NCBI RefSeq assembly: GCF_021389935.1
Contig: NZ_CP089979.1
Coordinates: 5,313,001-5,377,000 of the forward strand
Length of the DNA: 64,000 bases
Source: Fulvivirga ligni
GTDB taxonomy: Bacteria; Bacteroidota; Bacteroidia; Cytophagales; Cyclobacteriaceae
Direction of reading: 5' to 3'
In this document: positions 35,726-44,794 of the stretch, in pieces
Position numbering within the stretch: position 1 is the first letter of the stretch
Layout of the letters: each line of letters starts with the position of its first letter
Notes under the pieces: generated by a model
Told to the model about the DNA's origin: nothing
Seen by the model: the letters and a program-made list of their open reading frames with translations, nothing else
Database searches by the model: none
Translations under genes and position numbers: made by a program

Positions 35726-36907
35726 TCAATATTGCCCCCATTTGATGTAGGTTTCCAAGTCCTTATCTCCTCTTCCTGATAGGTTTACCACAACAATATC
35801 TGAAGAGTTAAACTGCAGCTTTTTAAGGGCTGCCAGTGCGTGTGCGGATTCTATAGCTGGAATAATTCCTTCTAATTTACTTAGTTCCACTCCTGCTTTC
35901 ATGGCTTCTTCATCGGTAGCATTTTCAAACTTCACTCGGCCCGTGTCAAACAAATGAGCGTGAATAGGTCCAATACCCGGGTAATCAAGGCCGGCTGAAA
36001 TTGAATATGGTTCTACCACTTGTCCATCTTCTGTCTGCATAAGCAGTGTTTTACTTCCGTGAAGTACGCCTGGCTTACCTAAATAAGAAGTAGCCGCAGA
36101 TTCACCTGAGTCTACACCTTTACCAGCAGCTTCTACAGCTACCAGCTTCACTTTTTCTTCATCCAGATAATGATAAAAAGCTCCGGCAGCGTTACTTCCT
36201 CCACCTACACAAGCAAGTACATAGTGAGGAAACTCAGTTCCTTCAGCTTCGTTGAGCTGCTTTCTCATCTCATCGCTGATCACACTTTGAAAACGCGCCA
36301 CCATATCAGGGTAAGGATGTGGACCAACCACAGAACCAATGATATAGTGCGTATCTACAGGATGACTGATCCAGTGACGCATAGCCTCGTTAGTAGCATC
36401 TTTCAGGGTTTTACTACCACTTTTGGCTGGTATCACTTCAGCTCCTAAAATCTTCATACGCTCTACATTCGGTCTTTGACGAGCCATGTCAATTTCACCC
36501 ATGTAAACAATGCATTCCATTCCCATAAGGGCACAAACTGTAGCCGTAGCCACACCATGCTGTCCTGCTCCTGTTTCAGCAATGATCTTTTTCTTCCCTA
36601 ATTTTTGCGCCAAGATGATTTGCCCAATAGTGTTATTCACCTTGTGGGCACCGGTATGGCAAAGATCTTCACGCTTTAAGTAAATTTTAGCTCCATAATG
36701 CTCCGATAATCGGGATGCATAGTAGAGAGGCGTAGGTCTGCCTACATAATCTTTCAATAGCTTATGAAATTCAGACTTAAACTCGCTATCGTTCATGATA
36801 GCCAGGTAGTTCTCCCTTAGCTCTTCCACATTTGGGTAAAGCATCTCAGGAATATAGGCTCCACCGAATTGACCGTAGTAACCATTTTCATCTACACTGT
36901 ATCGCAT
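35726..36907 (-). CDS. trpB: Tryptophan synthase beta chain
   Basis: Condenses indole with serine, PLP-dependent. 393 residues, full length. PLP lysine in [19 protein letters not shown] near residue 87, the [13 protein letters not shown] substrate loop, phosphate-binding [10 protein letters not shown], and YFGGAYIP-like N-terminus ([12 protein letters not shown]). Overlaps trpF by 16 nt. TrpB1 type. Confidence 0.95.
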   Translation of the reverse strand: MRYSVDENGYYGQFGGAYIPEMLYPNVEELRENYLAIMNDSEFKSEFHKLLKDYVGRPTPLYYASRLSEHYGAKIYLKREDLCHTGAHKVNNTIGQIILAQKLGKKKIIAETGAGQHGVATATVCALMGMECIVYMGEIDMARQRPNVERMKILGAEVIPAKSGSKTLKDATNEAMRHWISHPVDTHYIIGSVVGPHPYPDMVARFQSVISDEMRKQLNEAEGTEFPHYVLACVGGGSNAAGAFYHYLDEEKVKLVAVEAAGKGVDSGESAATSYLGKPGVLHGSKTLLMQTEDGQVVEPYSISAGLDYPGIGPIHAHLFDTGRVKFENATDEEAMKAGVELSKLEGIIPAIESAHALAALKKLQFNSSDIVVVNLSGRGDKDLETYIKWGQY

Positions 36908-37533
36908 AGCATTTTATCTTTTAGCTGTTTTAATAATTCAATATTTTTTAGCCCAGGGCTTACTTCAAACTTGCTGTTCACGTCTATCGCATAGATGTTC
37001 ACATTCTTGATATCAGAAACCTGCTCTACATTATCCAGATTGATTCCACCACTCAAGAACACCGGTTTGGATAAATGAACTTTCTCTAATCTTGACCAGT
37101 CAAAACTATGTCCTGTACCGCCAAATTGATCCGTTCTGGTGTCGAATAAGAAGTAATCTACCACTTCTTCATACACCTTAAACTCCATCCAGTCTAGTTC
37201 ATTATTTCCTGAAAACACCTTGATAATAGTGATGTCGTGTTCTTTTAGCTTAGCGCAATACTCAACAGACTCATATCCATGCAGTTGCACAATGTCTAGC
37301 TGAAATTGCTTAACTAAATCCAGCACCTTATCCAGCTCTTCATTTACGAAGACGCCTATTTTCTTGATGATATCAGGAATAGTTTGAACATCTTCAGGAG
37401 TTAAATCCTCCACATATCTGGGAGATTTTGGGTAGAAAATAAATCCTACATAGTCTGGCTGAAGAGCCACTACCTCCTGGATATTGTGCTTTAAACCGCA
37501 AACCTTAAGTTTTATGTCCTTAAGCTTTGGCAT
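36892..37533 (-). CDS. trpF: Phosphoribosylanthranilate isomerase
   Basis: 213-residue TIM barrel. Catalytic Cys in KVCGLK at residue 12, catalytic Asp in [19 protein letters not shown] near residue 130, phosphate loop [12 protein letters not shown] stand-alone enzyme rather than a TrpCF fusion. Overlaps trpC by 14 nt upstream and trpB by 16 nt downstream, which suggests translational coupling. Confidence 0.93.
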   Translation of the reverse strand: MPKLKDIKLKVCGLKHNIQEVVALQPDYVGFIFYPKSPRYVEDLTPEDVQTIPDIIKKIGVFVNEELDKVLDLVKQFQLDIVQLHGYESVEYCAKLKEHDITIIKVFSGNNELDWMEFKVYEEVVDYFLFDTRTDQFGGTGHSFDWSRLEKVHLSKPVFLSGGINLDNVEQVSDIKNVNIYAIDVNSKFEVSPGLKNIELLKQLKDKMLCDTV

Positions 37534-38335
37534 AGTTCACTTTATCTATTTCACTTAGTTTCTCAATGAACCTTTCTGCTGATTTTTCCGGTCTACCGTT
37601 TTTCATAAACTTCTCGCCCATTAGAAAGCCTTCGAAGCCATGCTTTTTAAGTTCTACGATATCTTCAGGCTCATGAATACCACTTTCTGATACTTTTACA
37701 AACTCAGATGGGATTTTGGACGCCAGCGTAACAGAAGTATTTAAATCTACTTTGAATGAAGTAAGGTCTCTATTATTCACACCTAGTAAATCTACATGCT
37801 CGTTGATGCTTCTGGTCAGCTCAGCTTCATTGTGAACCTCTAAAAGCACTTCCATTCCTAGTGAATGAGCGAATTGCCCTAATGTCTTTATCTCTTCAGG
37901 AGTTAAAACAGCGGCAATCAAAAGAATAGCGTCTGCTCCAATTGATTTGGCCTCGATGATTTGATACTCATCTATGATAAAATCCTTTCTTAGGATAGGG
38001 CAAAAATTGAATTTTCTAGCTGTAGTTAGGTCCTCATTTTTACCTCCAAAGAATTTCGTATCAGTAAGCACTGAAAGCGCTGATGCTCCTGCCTGCATGT
38101 ATCCGATAGACGTTCTTTCTATAGACACGTTGGCATTGATAATACCTTTTGAAGGTGACTTTCTCTTGATCTCAGCTATAACTCCTGATTTGTCTGCTCT
38201 ACGGATGTACTTCCTTAAAGAAGCCGCTGGCGTTTCATAAAAAATGCTCTTCTCTAATAATCTTACCGGGAATAAATCTTTCTTCTCCTGTACCTCCTGG
38301 CGCTTATGCGCTACAATTTCTTCTAAAATATTCAT
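37520..38335 (-). CDS. trpC: Indole-3-glycerol phosphate synthase
   Basis: 271-residue TIM barrel. N-terminal helix ILEEIVAHKRQEV, catalytic Lys in VIAEIKRKSPSKG near residue 56 and in ILRKDFIIDEYQI, Glu in EVLLEVHNEAEL, LGVNNRDLTSF, and SESGIHEPED. It lies 3 nt after trpD. Confidence 0.94.
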   Translation of the reverse strand: MNILEEIVAHKRQEVQEKKDLFPVRLLEKSIFYETPAASLRKYIRRADKSGVIAEIKRKSPSKGIINANVSIERTSIGYMQAGASALSVLTDTKFFGGKNEDLTTARKFNFCPILRKDFIIDEYQIIEAKSIGADAILLIAAVLTPEEIKTLGQFAHSLGMEVLLEVHNEAELTRSINEHVDLLGVNNRDLTSFKVDLNTSVTLASKIPSEFVKVSESGIHEPEDIVELKKHGFEGFLMGEKFMKNGRPEKSAERFIEKLSEIDKVNYAKA

Positions 38336-38338
38336 AAC

Positions 38339-39349
38339 TTAATGAGTTGTATAACTTTTCGTTTTGTTGACTAATTTTTTAAATGCTTCTAATGCTTTTC
38401 CTGATTTTAAAGATTCCTTTGCTTTATCCATGCTAGCTTCAATACCGGCAGATTGATCCGCCGCATATAAAGCCATGCCTGCATTGGCAATAATCACGGC
38501 CTCTTGCTGTGGTGTGCCGTTTCCATGAAGTACATCATTAAAAATCTTAGCTGCCTCCTCAATGGTTTCACCTCCGTAAATGTCTGATTGATTAAGTACC
38601 GGCAAACCTAAATCTGACGGGAAAAGCACTCTTTCTCCGTTATTCGAAACCACTTTAAAGCCGCCGGTTAATGATATTTCATCGTACCCGTGCAGTGAGT
38701 GAAGAATCACAAACTGTTTATCTGTTTTTTGATAGAGATAACCGTAAAGACGAGCTAGCTCAAGGCTAAAAACACCTACTAACTGCTTCTTAGGAAATGA
38801 TGGATTAACCATCGGCCCCAGCATATTAAAGAATGTTTTCACCCCTAAATCTTTTCTTATCGGCGCTACATTTTTCATGGCAGGGTGAAAAAGAGGCGCG
38901 TGCAAAAAGCAGATGTTAGCTTCATCAAGACTTCTTTTTAGTTCGCCAATGTCATTCGTAAATTCATACCCAAAATGAGCCAATAGGTTTGATGAACCAC
39001 ATACTGATGAAACTCCATTATTACCGTGCTTAGCTACCGTTTGGCCAGCTCCTGCCACTACAAAAGAAGATAATGTGCTTATATTAAAAGTGTCTTTACC
39101 GTCACCTCCGGTACCACATAAATCAATGGCATCATATTCAGAGATTTCCACGGGTACACAAAGTTCTAACATAGCATCTCTGAAGCCCTGAAGCTCATCT
39201 ACCGTGATGCTCCTCATCATATATACGGTTAAAAAGGCGGCTATCTGACTTTGATTATATTCTCCCTGCGTCAGCTTCATAAGAATGTTTTTAGCATCCT
39301 CCCGGCTCAGAGATTTATGTTCTATCAGTCTATTTAAAATATCTTTCAT
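38339..39349 (-). CDS. trpD: Anthranilate phosphoribosyltransferase
   Basis: 336 residues, full length, not fused to TrpG. Phosphoribosyl-pyrophosphate site CGTGGDGKDTFNIST near residue 78, KHGNNGVSSVCGSSNLL, and the metal/anthranilate segment near GYDEISLTG. Starts 29 nt after trpG. Confidence 0.94.
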   Translation of the reverse strand: MKDILNRLIEHKSLSREDAKNILMKLTQGEYNQSQIAAFLTVYMMRSITVDELQGFRDAMLELCVPVEISEYDAIDLCGTGGDGKDTFNISTLSSFVVAGAGQTVAKHGNNGVSSVCGSSNLLAHFGYEFTNDIGELKRSLDEANICFLHAPLFHPAMKNVAPIRKDLGVKTFFNMLGPMVNPSFPKKQLVGVFSLELARLYGYLYQKTDKQFVILHSLHGYDEISLTGGFKVVSNNGERVLFPSDLGLPVLNQSDIYGGETIEEAAKIFNDVLHGNGTPQQEAVIIANAGMALYAADQSAGIEASMDKAKESLKSGKALEAFKKLVNKTKSYTTH

Positions 39350-39378
39350 TTTTAACTATTTGAGTTTAAGGTTGAAGG

Positions 39379-39954
39379 TTAATTTCTTAGCCAGTTTTCC
39401 AGCATTTGCTTACCGTTTTCCGTCAAAATAGATTCAGGGTGAAACTGCAGACCTTTCACATCATATTCTTTGTGGCTTAGTGCCATAATGTTTCCTCTTT
39501 CATCAAGGGCTGTCACCTTCAGCTGATCGCTGATGCTTTCAGGCACCACTGCCCAACTATGGTAATGACATCCCTTAAACGATGAAGGCACACCTTTAAA
39601 CATATAATCGTCAGCATCTGTCACAGTGATCGTGCTAGAAATACCGTGCATTACTTCTGGCATATTGAAAAGTTCACTACCATATACCTCTGCTATTCCC
39701 TGGTGGCCTAAGCACACGCCAAGAATACTTTTGTGATCTCCGTAGGTAGTTACGACTTGCTTCAAAATACCCGCTTCATCAGGTATGCCTGGTCCTGGAG
39801 ATATTAATATCTTATCATACTTCTCCACTTCCTTAATATCTATTTTGTCATTTCTAAAAATATCTAACTCTACACCACCCAACTCACGGATAATATGAAC
39901 CAGGTTATAGGTAAACGAATCGTAGTTATCTAAAATCAGTACTTTCATGTTCAT
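39379..39954 (-). CDS. trpG: Anthranilate synthase component II (glutamine amidotransferase)
   Basis: 191 residues, class I amidotransferase. Triad: Cys in ILGVCLGHQGIAEVYG near residue 80, and His-x-Glu in GLQFHPESILTENG near residue 170. The start at 39954 or Met3 at 39948 are both possible. It could also serve para-aminobenzoate synthesis, but its place 1 nt after trpE makes anthranilate its main role. Confidence 0.94.
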   Translation of the reverse strand: MNMKVLILDNYDSFTYNLVHIIRELGGVELDIFRNDKIDIKEVEKYDKILISPGPGIPDEAGILKQVVTTYGDHKSILGVCLGHQGIAEVYGSELFNMPEVMHGISSTITVTDADDYMFKGVPSSFKGCHYHSWAVVPESISDQLKVTALDERGNIMALSHKEYDVKGLQFHPESILTENGKQMLENWLRN

Positions 39955-39955
39955 C

Positions 39956-41362
39956 TTATCGGTTAATGGTTTCGGCTACATCCAGTGCATTTCTCAATGC
40001 TGCCAACTTATTATTCACTTCCTGAAGCTCGCTCTCTGGTGATGATTTGGCCACCACCCCGGCACCTGCCTGATAATGAAGCTCATTGTTTTTACTCAAA
40101 AATGAGCGGATCATAATAGCATGATTAAAATCTCCATTAAAGCCCATGAAACCAATAGCTCCACCATAATAGCTTCTGCTTCTGTTTTCATACTTATCAA
40201 TCAGCTTCATGGCCATGTGCTTAGGTGCTCCTGAAAGGGTACCAGCCGGAAAAGTATCAGCTACCAGTTTCAAAGGAGAAGAACCTTCTGCCAACTGGCC
40301 AGTAACTTTTGAAACCAGGTGAATCACATGAGAGTAATATTGTATTTCTTTGAACACTTCTACTTCTACCTCTTTCGAACTACGGCTCAGATCGTTTCTG
40401 GCTAAATCTACAAGCATAACGTGCTCTGAATTTTCCTTTTCGTCTGAGAATAGCTTTCTTGCCAATTCTGCATCAGACTCATCATTTCCTGTTCTTCTGA
40501 AAGTACCTGCTATAGGAAAAATGCTTGCCTTTTCATCTTTGATAACAATCTGTGATTCTGGAGACGAACCAAAAATCTTGAAGCTTCCATAATCGAAATA
40601 AAATAAATAAGGTGATGGATTAATGGAGCGTAAGGCTCTGTATACATTAAACTCATCACCTGAAAACTGGCTCTGAAAGCGTCTGGCTAGCACGATCTGG
40701 AAAACATCTCCCCGAAGGCAATGCGATCGGCCATTGGTAAGTATCTCCAGGAATTCTTCATCAGTGTAATTGGAGGTTTCTCCGTTCGTTACCTGAAAAT
40801 GGAATTCCGGGTTATTGTTAATATTAATTAATGACTCTAAATAAGCTAAATCTACACTTGGGGCTTCTTCACCCTCTACTGAATGCTCAAATAGATATAG
40901 CTCATTCTTAAAATGATCTACTACAATTACAAAGCGATAAAGTGTGTAGAATATATCTGGCACATCTTCATTTGTATTCTTAAACTCAATGTCTTCGAAA
41001 TACTGAACACCATCATAAGCCATGTACCCAAAGAGGCCGTTGGTCACGAATTTATAGTCAGACTCTTCGGTGGAGAAGCTATCTTTAAAGCTATTTAATT
41101 CTTCTAAAACAGTACTTCTATGCACTTTTCTCACCTCATCTTCCTTACCCGGGTAAGAGAGTGTAAGACTATGATTTTGCACTTTAAAAGTAGAGATCGG
41201 GGAGCAACAGATGTACGAAAAACTGTTTTCCGTACCATGGTAGTCTGAACTCTCCAATAAAATGCTTTGGGCGAATTTATCCCTCAGCCTCAGGTAGATA
41301 CTCACCGGTGTAAGCGTATCTGCCAGCAGTTTTTTTGAAATGGTTTTTAGTTTATAAGTCAT
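39956..41362 (-). CDS. trpE: Anthranilate synthase component I
   Basis: 468 residues, chorismate-binding enzyme. The C-terminal catalytic half has DVFQIVLARRFQ, PSPYLFYFDYGSFKIFGSSPE, PIAGTFRRTGND, FPAGTLSGAPKHMAM and QAGAGVVAKSSPE. The N-terminal LLESSDYHGTENSFSYIC region corresponds to the tryptophan feedback site (LLES element). First structural gene of the operon; the attenuator terminator ends 21 nt upstream of its start. Confidence 0.95.
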   Translation of the reverse strand: MTYKLKTISKKLLADTLTPVSIYLRLRDKFAQSILLESSDYHGTENSFSYICCSPISTFKVQNHSLTLSYPGKEDEVRKVHRSTVLEELNSFKDSFSTEESDYKFVTNGLFGYMAYDGVQYFEDIEFKNTNEDVPDIFYTLYRFVIVVDHFKNELYLFEHSVEGEEAPSVDLAYLESLININNNPEFHFQVTNGETSNYTDEEFLEILTNGRSHCLRGDVFQIVLARRFQSQFSGDEFNVYRALRSINPSPYLFYFDYGSFKIFGSSPESQIVIKDEKASIFPIAGTFRRTGNDESDAELARKLFSDEKENSEHVMLVDLARNDLSRSSKEVEVEVFKEIQYYSHVIHLVSKVTGQLAEGSSPLKLVADTFPAGTLSGAPKHMAMKLIDKYENRSRSYYGGAIGFMGFNGDFNHAIMIRSFLSKNNELHYQAGAGVVAKSSPESELQEVNNKLAALRNALDVAETINR

Positions 41363-41382
41363 TAGTCTAATGGTTTTAAAAC

Positions 41383-41414
41383 AAAAAAAGCCCGCTGTGC
41401 GAACAGCGGGCTTT
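41383..41414 (-). terminator. trp attenuator terminator
   Basis: Arms AAAGCCCGCTG and CAGCGGGCTTT (11 pairs), 6-nt loop, then TTTTTTTG on the minus strand. Located between the Trp leader peptide and trpE. Positions 41408-41399 of the RNA (CGCUGUUCGC) can pair with 41458-41449 (GUGAACGGCG) with two wobble pairs, giving an antiterminator. Confidence 0.9.
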
Positions 41415-41454
41415 CTAAACTTAAAGATCTATCAAAACTTTACAATAACGCCGT

Positions 41455-41514
41455 TCACCTCTCCTTTTGAGAAAAGTGCCACCACCATGCGTTATATGTA
41501 AATGTTGTTGTCAT
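41455..41514 (-). CDS. trpL: trp operon leader peptide with three consecutive Trp codons
   Basis: 19-residue ORF: MTTTFTYNA, then Trp10-Trp12 (TGG TGG TGG), then HFSQKER and TGA. After the Trp codons the RNA can fold CACUUUUCU with GGAGAGGUG (pause stem). The GUG of that stem is shared with the antiterminator, so the two are exclusive. This is the classical design of ribosome-mediated trp attenuation: stalling at Trp codons frees the antiterminator and lets trpE be transcribed. Confidence 0.92.
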   Translation of the reverse strand: MTTTFTYNAWWWHFSQKER

Positions 41515-41522
41515 AACTGAAC

Positions 41523-41553
41523 CAAATGTAAAGAGAGAATTTTTAAATCCAAA
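41523..41553 (-). promoter_or_regulatory. trp operon promoter
   Basis: Minus strand: TTTG at 41553-41550, exactly 19 nt, then TACATTTG at 41530-41523, a perfect Bacteroidota promoter. The trpL ATG begins 9 nt after the -7 element, so the transcript is close to leaderless. Confidence 0.75.
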
Positions 41554-41584
41554 CATTTTTTTTGTTTTAGTATAAAATTCTCTC
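41533..41584. repeat. Inverted repeat around the trp -33 element
   Basis: Eleven-base perfect arms GAGAGAATTTT (41533-41543) and AAAATTCTCTC (41574-41584) with a 30-nt loop that contains the trp -33 box. One arm lies within the promoter spacer. It may be an operator, or a long-loop terminator for the peptidase gene upstream, though its T-run is weak. Confidence 0.5.
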
Positions 41585-41596
41585 ATTAACTTTTTG

Positions 41597-43666
41597 TTAC
41601 CAGATTTTAACTCTCACAGAATCAGAACGATACATGCCATCTCCAGGTTTTACATCGAAAGCTTCATAGAAAGTTTCCATGTTAGATAAAGGTCCGTTAG
41701 CTCTATACATCCCTGGTGAATGAGGATCTGTATTTACCTGAGTTCTAAGTGTTTCATCCTTGTATTTAATTCTCCAGATAGTAGCCCAAGACATGAAAAA
41801 TCTTTGCTCAGGAGTCATACCATCTATTAAACCAGGATTTCCATTTTCCTCTAAATGTTTCTGAAGACCATCATAAGCTACATTGATACCGCCAAGGTCG
41901 CCTATGTTTTCACCTAAAGTGAAAGCACCGTTTACATGAACACTATCTAACGGCTCATAGCCATCATATTGAGATATAAGCTGACCTGTTCTTGATTTAA
42001 AGCTTTCAGAGTCTTCATCAGTCCACCAGTTTACTAAGTTCCCGTTAGCATCGAATCTGCTACCCTGATCATCAAAACAATGAGAGATTTCATGACCGAT
42101 TACAGCGCCAATACCACCATAATTCACCGCCATATCTGCTTTATAGTTATAGAAAGGAGGCTGAAGAATAGCCGCTGGGAATACTATTTCATTATACATA
42201 GGGTTGAAATACGCATTTACAGTTTGAGGAGTCATGCCCCACTCTGATTTATCTACCGGCTTTCCTATTTTAGCAATTTCTTCCTGAAATCTGAATTTTG
42301 TAGCATTCAGTATATTGCTCATGTAAGATGCTTTTTCAGGATCTACATCTACGGTAAGATCTGAATAATCTTTCCACTCATCAGGATATCCGATTTTCAC
42401 CGTCATTTTAGTAAGCTTAGCCAGTGCCTTCTGTTTTGTAGAATCAGACATCCATTCTAAACCTTTAATTCTATCGCCAAAAGCAAGTTTAATATTCTCT
42501 ACCATTTCCTCAGCCTTTTTCTTAGCTTCTGGAGGGAATGTTTCATCTACATATAACTTACCAATAGCTTCACCTAAGGCATAGTTAGTAGTACCTAACA
42601 CACGCTTCCATCTTGGCTGCATTTCTTCTACACCTCTAAGCTCTTTGCTATAGAAGTCAAAGTCGGCTTGTACAAAGTCATGGCTCAAATAATTAGCAGA
42701 ATGATTAATCACTCCCCATCTCAAATACTCTCTCCAGGTAGAAGCCGGCACACCTTTCAATATCGCCTCAAACTCTTCCATGTATTTAGGCTGCATTACT
42801 ATAAGTGTATCTACTCCTTTCACACCCATATCAGCAAGGTACTCTTCCCAGTTAAAATCAGGTACTATTTCGCCTAGCTCACCTAAAGACATTTTGTTAT
42901 ATAAAGCCGGTGTATTTCTTCTTTCTACGTTTGTCATAGAAGCCTCGGCTAAACGAGTTTCCAGAGCTATGATCCTTTCGGCTTGAGCCTGAGCATTAGC
43001 TTGTTCATCGCCTAACATCTGTAGCACTTTAGCTACATGCTGTACATACTTTTCTCTAATCTCTACTGATTTAGAATCAGTTTTGGTGTAGTAATCTCTA
43101 TCTGGCAAGCCAAGACCACCCTGAGATAGGTAAGTAGCTATGGCATTACTGTTTTTAAAGTCAGCAAACACTGAAAATCCAAAAAATGATCCACCACCGA
43201 TTTGCTCATTGTAAGATAAAAACTGTTGTAAGTCTTCAGTATTTTGAATACCGGCAATTTTATCGAAAATAGGTTGCAAAGGTTTTACGCCAGCGCTCTC
43301 AGCCATGGCAGAATCCATACCTACACTATAGAAATCAATGGCCTTTTTCTGGTCAGTACCGTCTTTATAATTTTTACCAGCCGTTTCAAGTACATCTAAC
43401 ACGGTTTCATTGGTCATTTCTCTTAGCTCGTTAAAGCTACCCCATCGTCCCTGATCTCCAGGAATGTCTGTTTTCTCAATCCACTTACCATTTACATAAC
43501 GAAAGAAATCGTCAGTTGGTCTTACTGTAGAATCTATGTAGGAAGTGTTAATCCCCACTACTTCTACCTCCTCCTCTTTGCTCTGCTCTTTGTTACAAGA
43601 CAGAGCCATCAATGCTGTGATCACCATTGCTGATGGAACAAAAGACTTGAAATGTTTAAAATGCAT
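41597..43666 (-). CDS. M13-family zinc metallopeptidase (PepO/neprilysin type), lipoprotein
   Basis: 689 residues. Lipoprotein signal peptide ending ALSCNKE (Cys about residue 24). N-terminal M13 domain (YVNGKWIEKTDIPGDQGRWGSF is typical) and C-terminal catalytic domain with NAYFNPMYNEIVFPAAILQPPF, zinc motif VIGHEISHCFDDQG and the third zinc ligand in GENIGDLGG. Cleaves peptides in the periplasm or on the surface. Monocistronic, same strand as and upstream of the trp operon. Confidence 0.92.
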   Translation of the reverse strand: MHFKHFKSFVPSAMVITALMALSCNKEQSKEEEVEVVGINTSYIDSTVRPTDDFFRYVNGKWIEKTDIPGDQGRWGSFNELREMTNETVLDVLETAGKNYKDGTDQKKAIDFYSVGMDSAMAESAGVKPLQPIFDKIAGIQNTEDLQQFLSYNEQIGGGSFFGFSVFADFKNSNAIATYLSQGGLGLPDRDYYTKTDSKSVEIREKYVQHVAKVLQMLGDEQANAQAQAERIIALETRLAEASMTNVERRNTPALYNKMSLGELGEIVPDFNWEEYLADMGVKGVDTLIVMQPKYMEEFEAILKGVPASTWREYLRWGVINHSANYLSHDFVQADFDFYSKELRGVEEMQPRWKRVLGTTNYALGEAIGKLYVDETFPPEAKKKAEEMVENIKLAFGDRIKGLEWMSDSTKQKALAKLTKMTVKIGYPDEWKDYSDLTVDVDPEKASYMSNILNATKFRFQEEIAKIGKPVDKSEWGMTPQTVNAYFNPMYNEIVFPAAILQPPFYNYKADMAVNYGGIGAVIGHEISHCFDDQGSRFDANGNLVNWWTDEDSESFKSRTGQLISQYDGYEPLDSVHVNGAFTLGENIGDLGGINVAYDGLQKHLEENGNPGLIDGMTPEQRFFMSWATIWRIKYKDETLRTQVNTDPHSPGMYRANGPLSNMETFYEAFDVKPGDGMYRSDSVRVKIW

Positions 43667-43839
43667 ATTATTTATTTTTTTACTGAACCACTAAACTGCA
43701 TTAGTTAATCATAAGTTCAGAGCGAATTTATATTAACGGCTAAATTTTATGGTCCATTTTATAGTAAAGAAGCGGATTTATTAGGAACTTAAGATAGCAG
43801 ATATTGTTGTTTTATTATACGCTAACTACTTTGAAAATT

Positions 43840-44307
43840 ATGGCCAATCCTAATCCACAACTAATTAAGGCGTTACGAAATACTGCCTTCGAACTCGCGA
43901 AAAGCCGAGCATATCAGTGGGGACACATGGGAAGTTGTAATTGCGGTTATTTGGCTCAGGAAATCACAAAATTGACTAAGTCAGAAATCCACACCAGAGC
44001 CATGCAGAAACATAGTGACTGGAATGAACAACTCAATGACTACTGCCCCACCAGCGGACTACTCATGGATGAAATGATATCTGATATGCTGGATGCCGGC
44101 CTCGACACCGATGATCTTAAACATCTTGAAAATTTAAGTGACAAGAGAGTGTTGAGTAGACTACCATTAGGAGTACAACTACATCATAATTATAAAAATG
44201 ATGTGGTGACATACCTTAAATTATGGGCACAGATATTAGAGGATGAACTCATCAGAAAAGTTAAAATTAATGAAATAATGCATCAGCCAATTGCTGAGAA
44301 TGTATGA
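43840..44307 (+). CDS. Conserved hypothetical protein
   Basis: 155 residues from the ATG at 43840 (a TTG 12 codons upstream is also in frame). Soluble, helical, no signal peptide. Features: GHMGSCNCGYLAQEITKLT with a CxC motif near residue 34, and a His-containing LHHNYKNDVVTYLKLWAQIL near the end. I recognise no family. The next small gene starts 27 nt downstream, so they may be one unit. Confidence 0.6.
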   Translation: MANPNPQLIKALRNTAFELAKSRAYQWGHMGSCNCGYLAQEITKLTKSEIHTRAMQKHSDWNEQLNDYCPTSGLLMDEMISDMLDAGLDTDDLKHLENLSDKRVLSRLPLGVQLHHNYKNDVVTYLKLWAQILEDELIRKVKINEIMHQPIAENV

Positions 44308-44334
44308 TCTTAGAGCTAAATAAAATTAGCGCTA

Positions 44335-44574
44335 ATGCAAAATGTAGTTCATAAGTATTATAAAAGGAATTTTGGCGATTTCACCATTCTCGTTCAGGTA
44401 AACCCTGTATCTCTTCGCGGCATAGAGCTAACCGTGCATGCGAATGGAGAGGTGGAGAAAAGAAAAATGGAATTTGATGAGGAGATTTATGATGATCTGG
44501 CCGAAGATGAGTTTAAGGAAAGCAGCTCTCTTGAGTTCAATTTGTACTTAAAAGGCCTTACGAAGGGTTCCTGA
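44335..44574 (+). CDS. Small conserved hypothetical protein
   Basis: 79 residues, acidic, no signal peptide or membrane helix. It reads like a small beta-rich domain followed by an acidic helix (MEFDEEIYDDLAEDEFKESSS). Function unknown. It follows the previous small gene by 27 nt and is followed by the SRP RNA gene. Confidence 0.55.
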   Translation: MQNVVHKYYKRNFGDFTILVQVNPVSLRGIELTVHANGEVEKRKMEFDEEIYDDLAEDEFKESSSLEFNLYLKGLTKGS

Positions 44575-44625
44575 AAAAAAATCAAAGAAATTCCTCTAAG
44601 CTTTTAACTATTAATGAAATCCTCT

Positions 44626-44633
44626 TACATTTG
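44626..44633 (+). promoter_or_regulatory. -7 promoter element of the SRP RNA gene
   Basis: TACATTTG, a perfect TANNTTTG match, a few bases before the 5' end of the predicted RNA. Confidence 0.6.
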
Positions 44634-44637
44634 CAGT

Positions 44638-44729
44638 GGCAAATCAGTACGACCAGCTCCTGCTGAATTCCCCCAGGACCGGAAGGTAGCAAGGGTAGGC
44701 GGTTGTAGCGGTGCGATACTTGATTTGCC
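44638..44729 (+). ncRNA. ffs: Signal recognition particle RNA (small bacterial 4.5S type)
   Basis: About 92 nt hairpin RNA. The ends GGCAAATCA and TGATTTGCC pair perfectly. The apical SRP domain is clear: CCCCCAGGACCGGAAGGTAG near 44670-44688 with the conserved CCGGAAGG tetraloop region, followed by CAAGGGT for the asymmetric internal loop. A T-run (44730-44736) after the closing stem provides termination. It binds Ffh for co-translational targeting. Exact ends are estimates from the pairing. Confidence 0.9.
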
Positions 44730-44794
44730 TTTTTTATTTCCTCATTACCGCGTAAGTTTACAATCAACTTAATACTTCATACAAACTTATCCTT

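Noticed and set aside
44582-44767. 61-codon open frame across the SRP RNA gene on the other strand
   Set aside because: The region is explained by the SRP RNA structure and its terminator.
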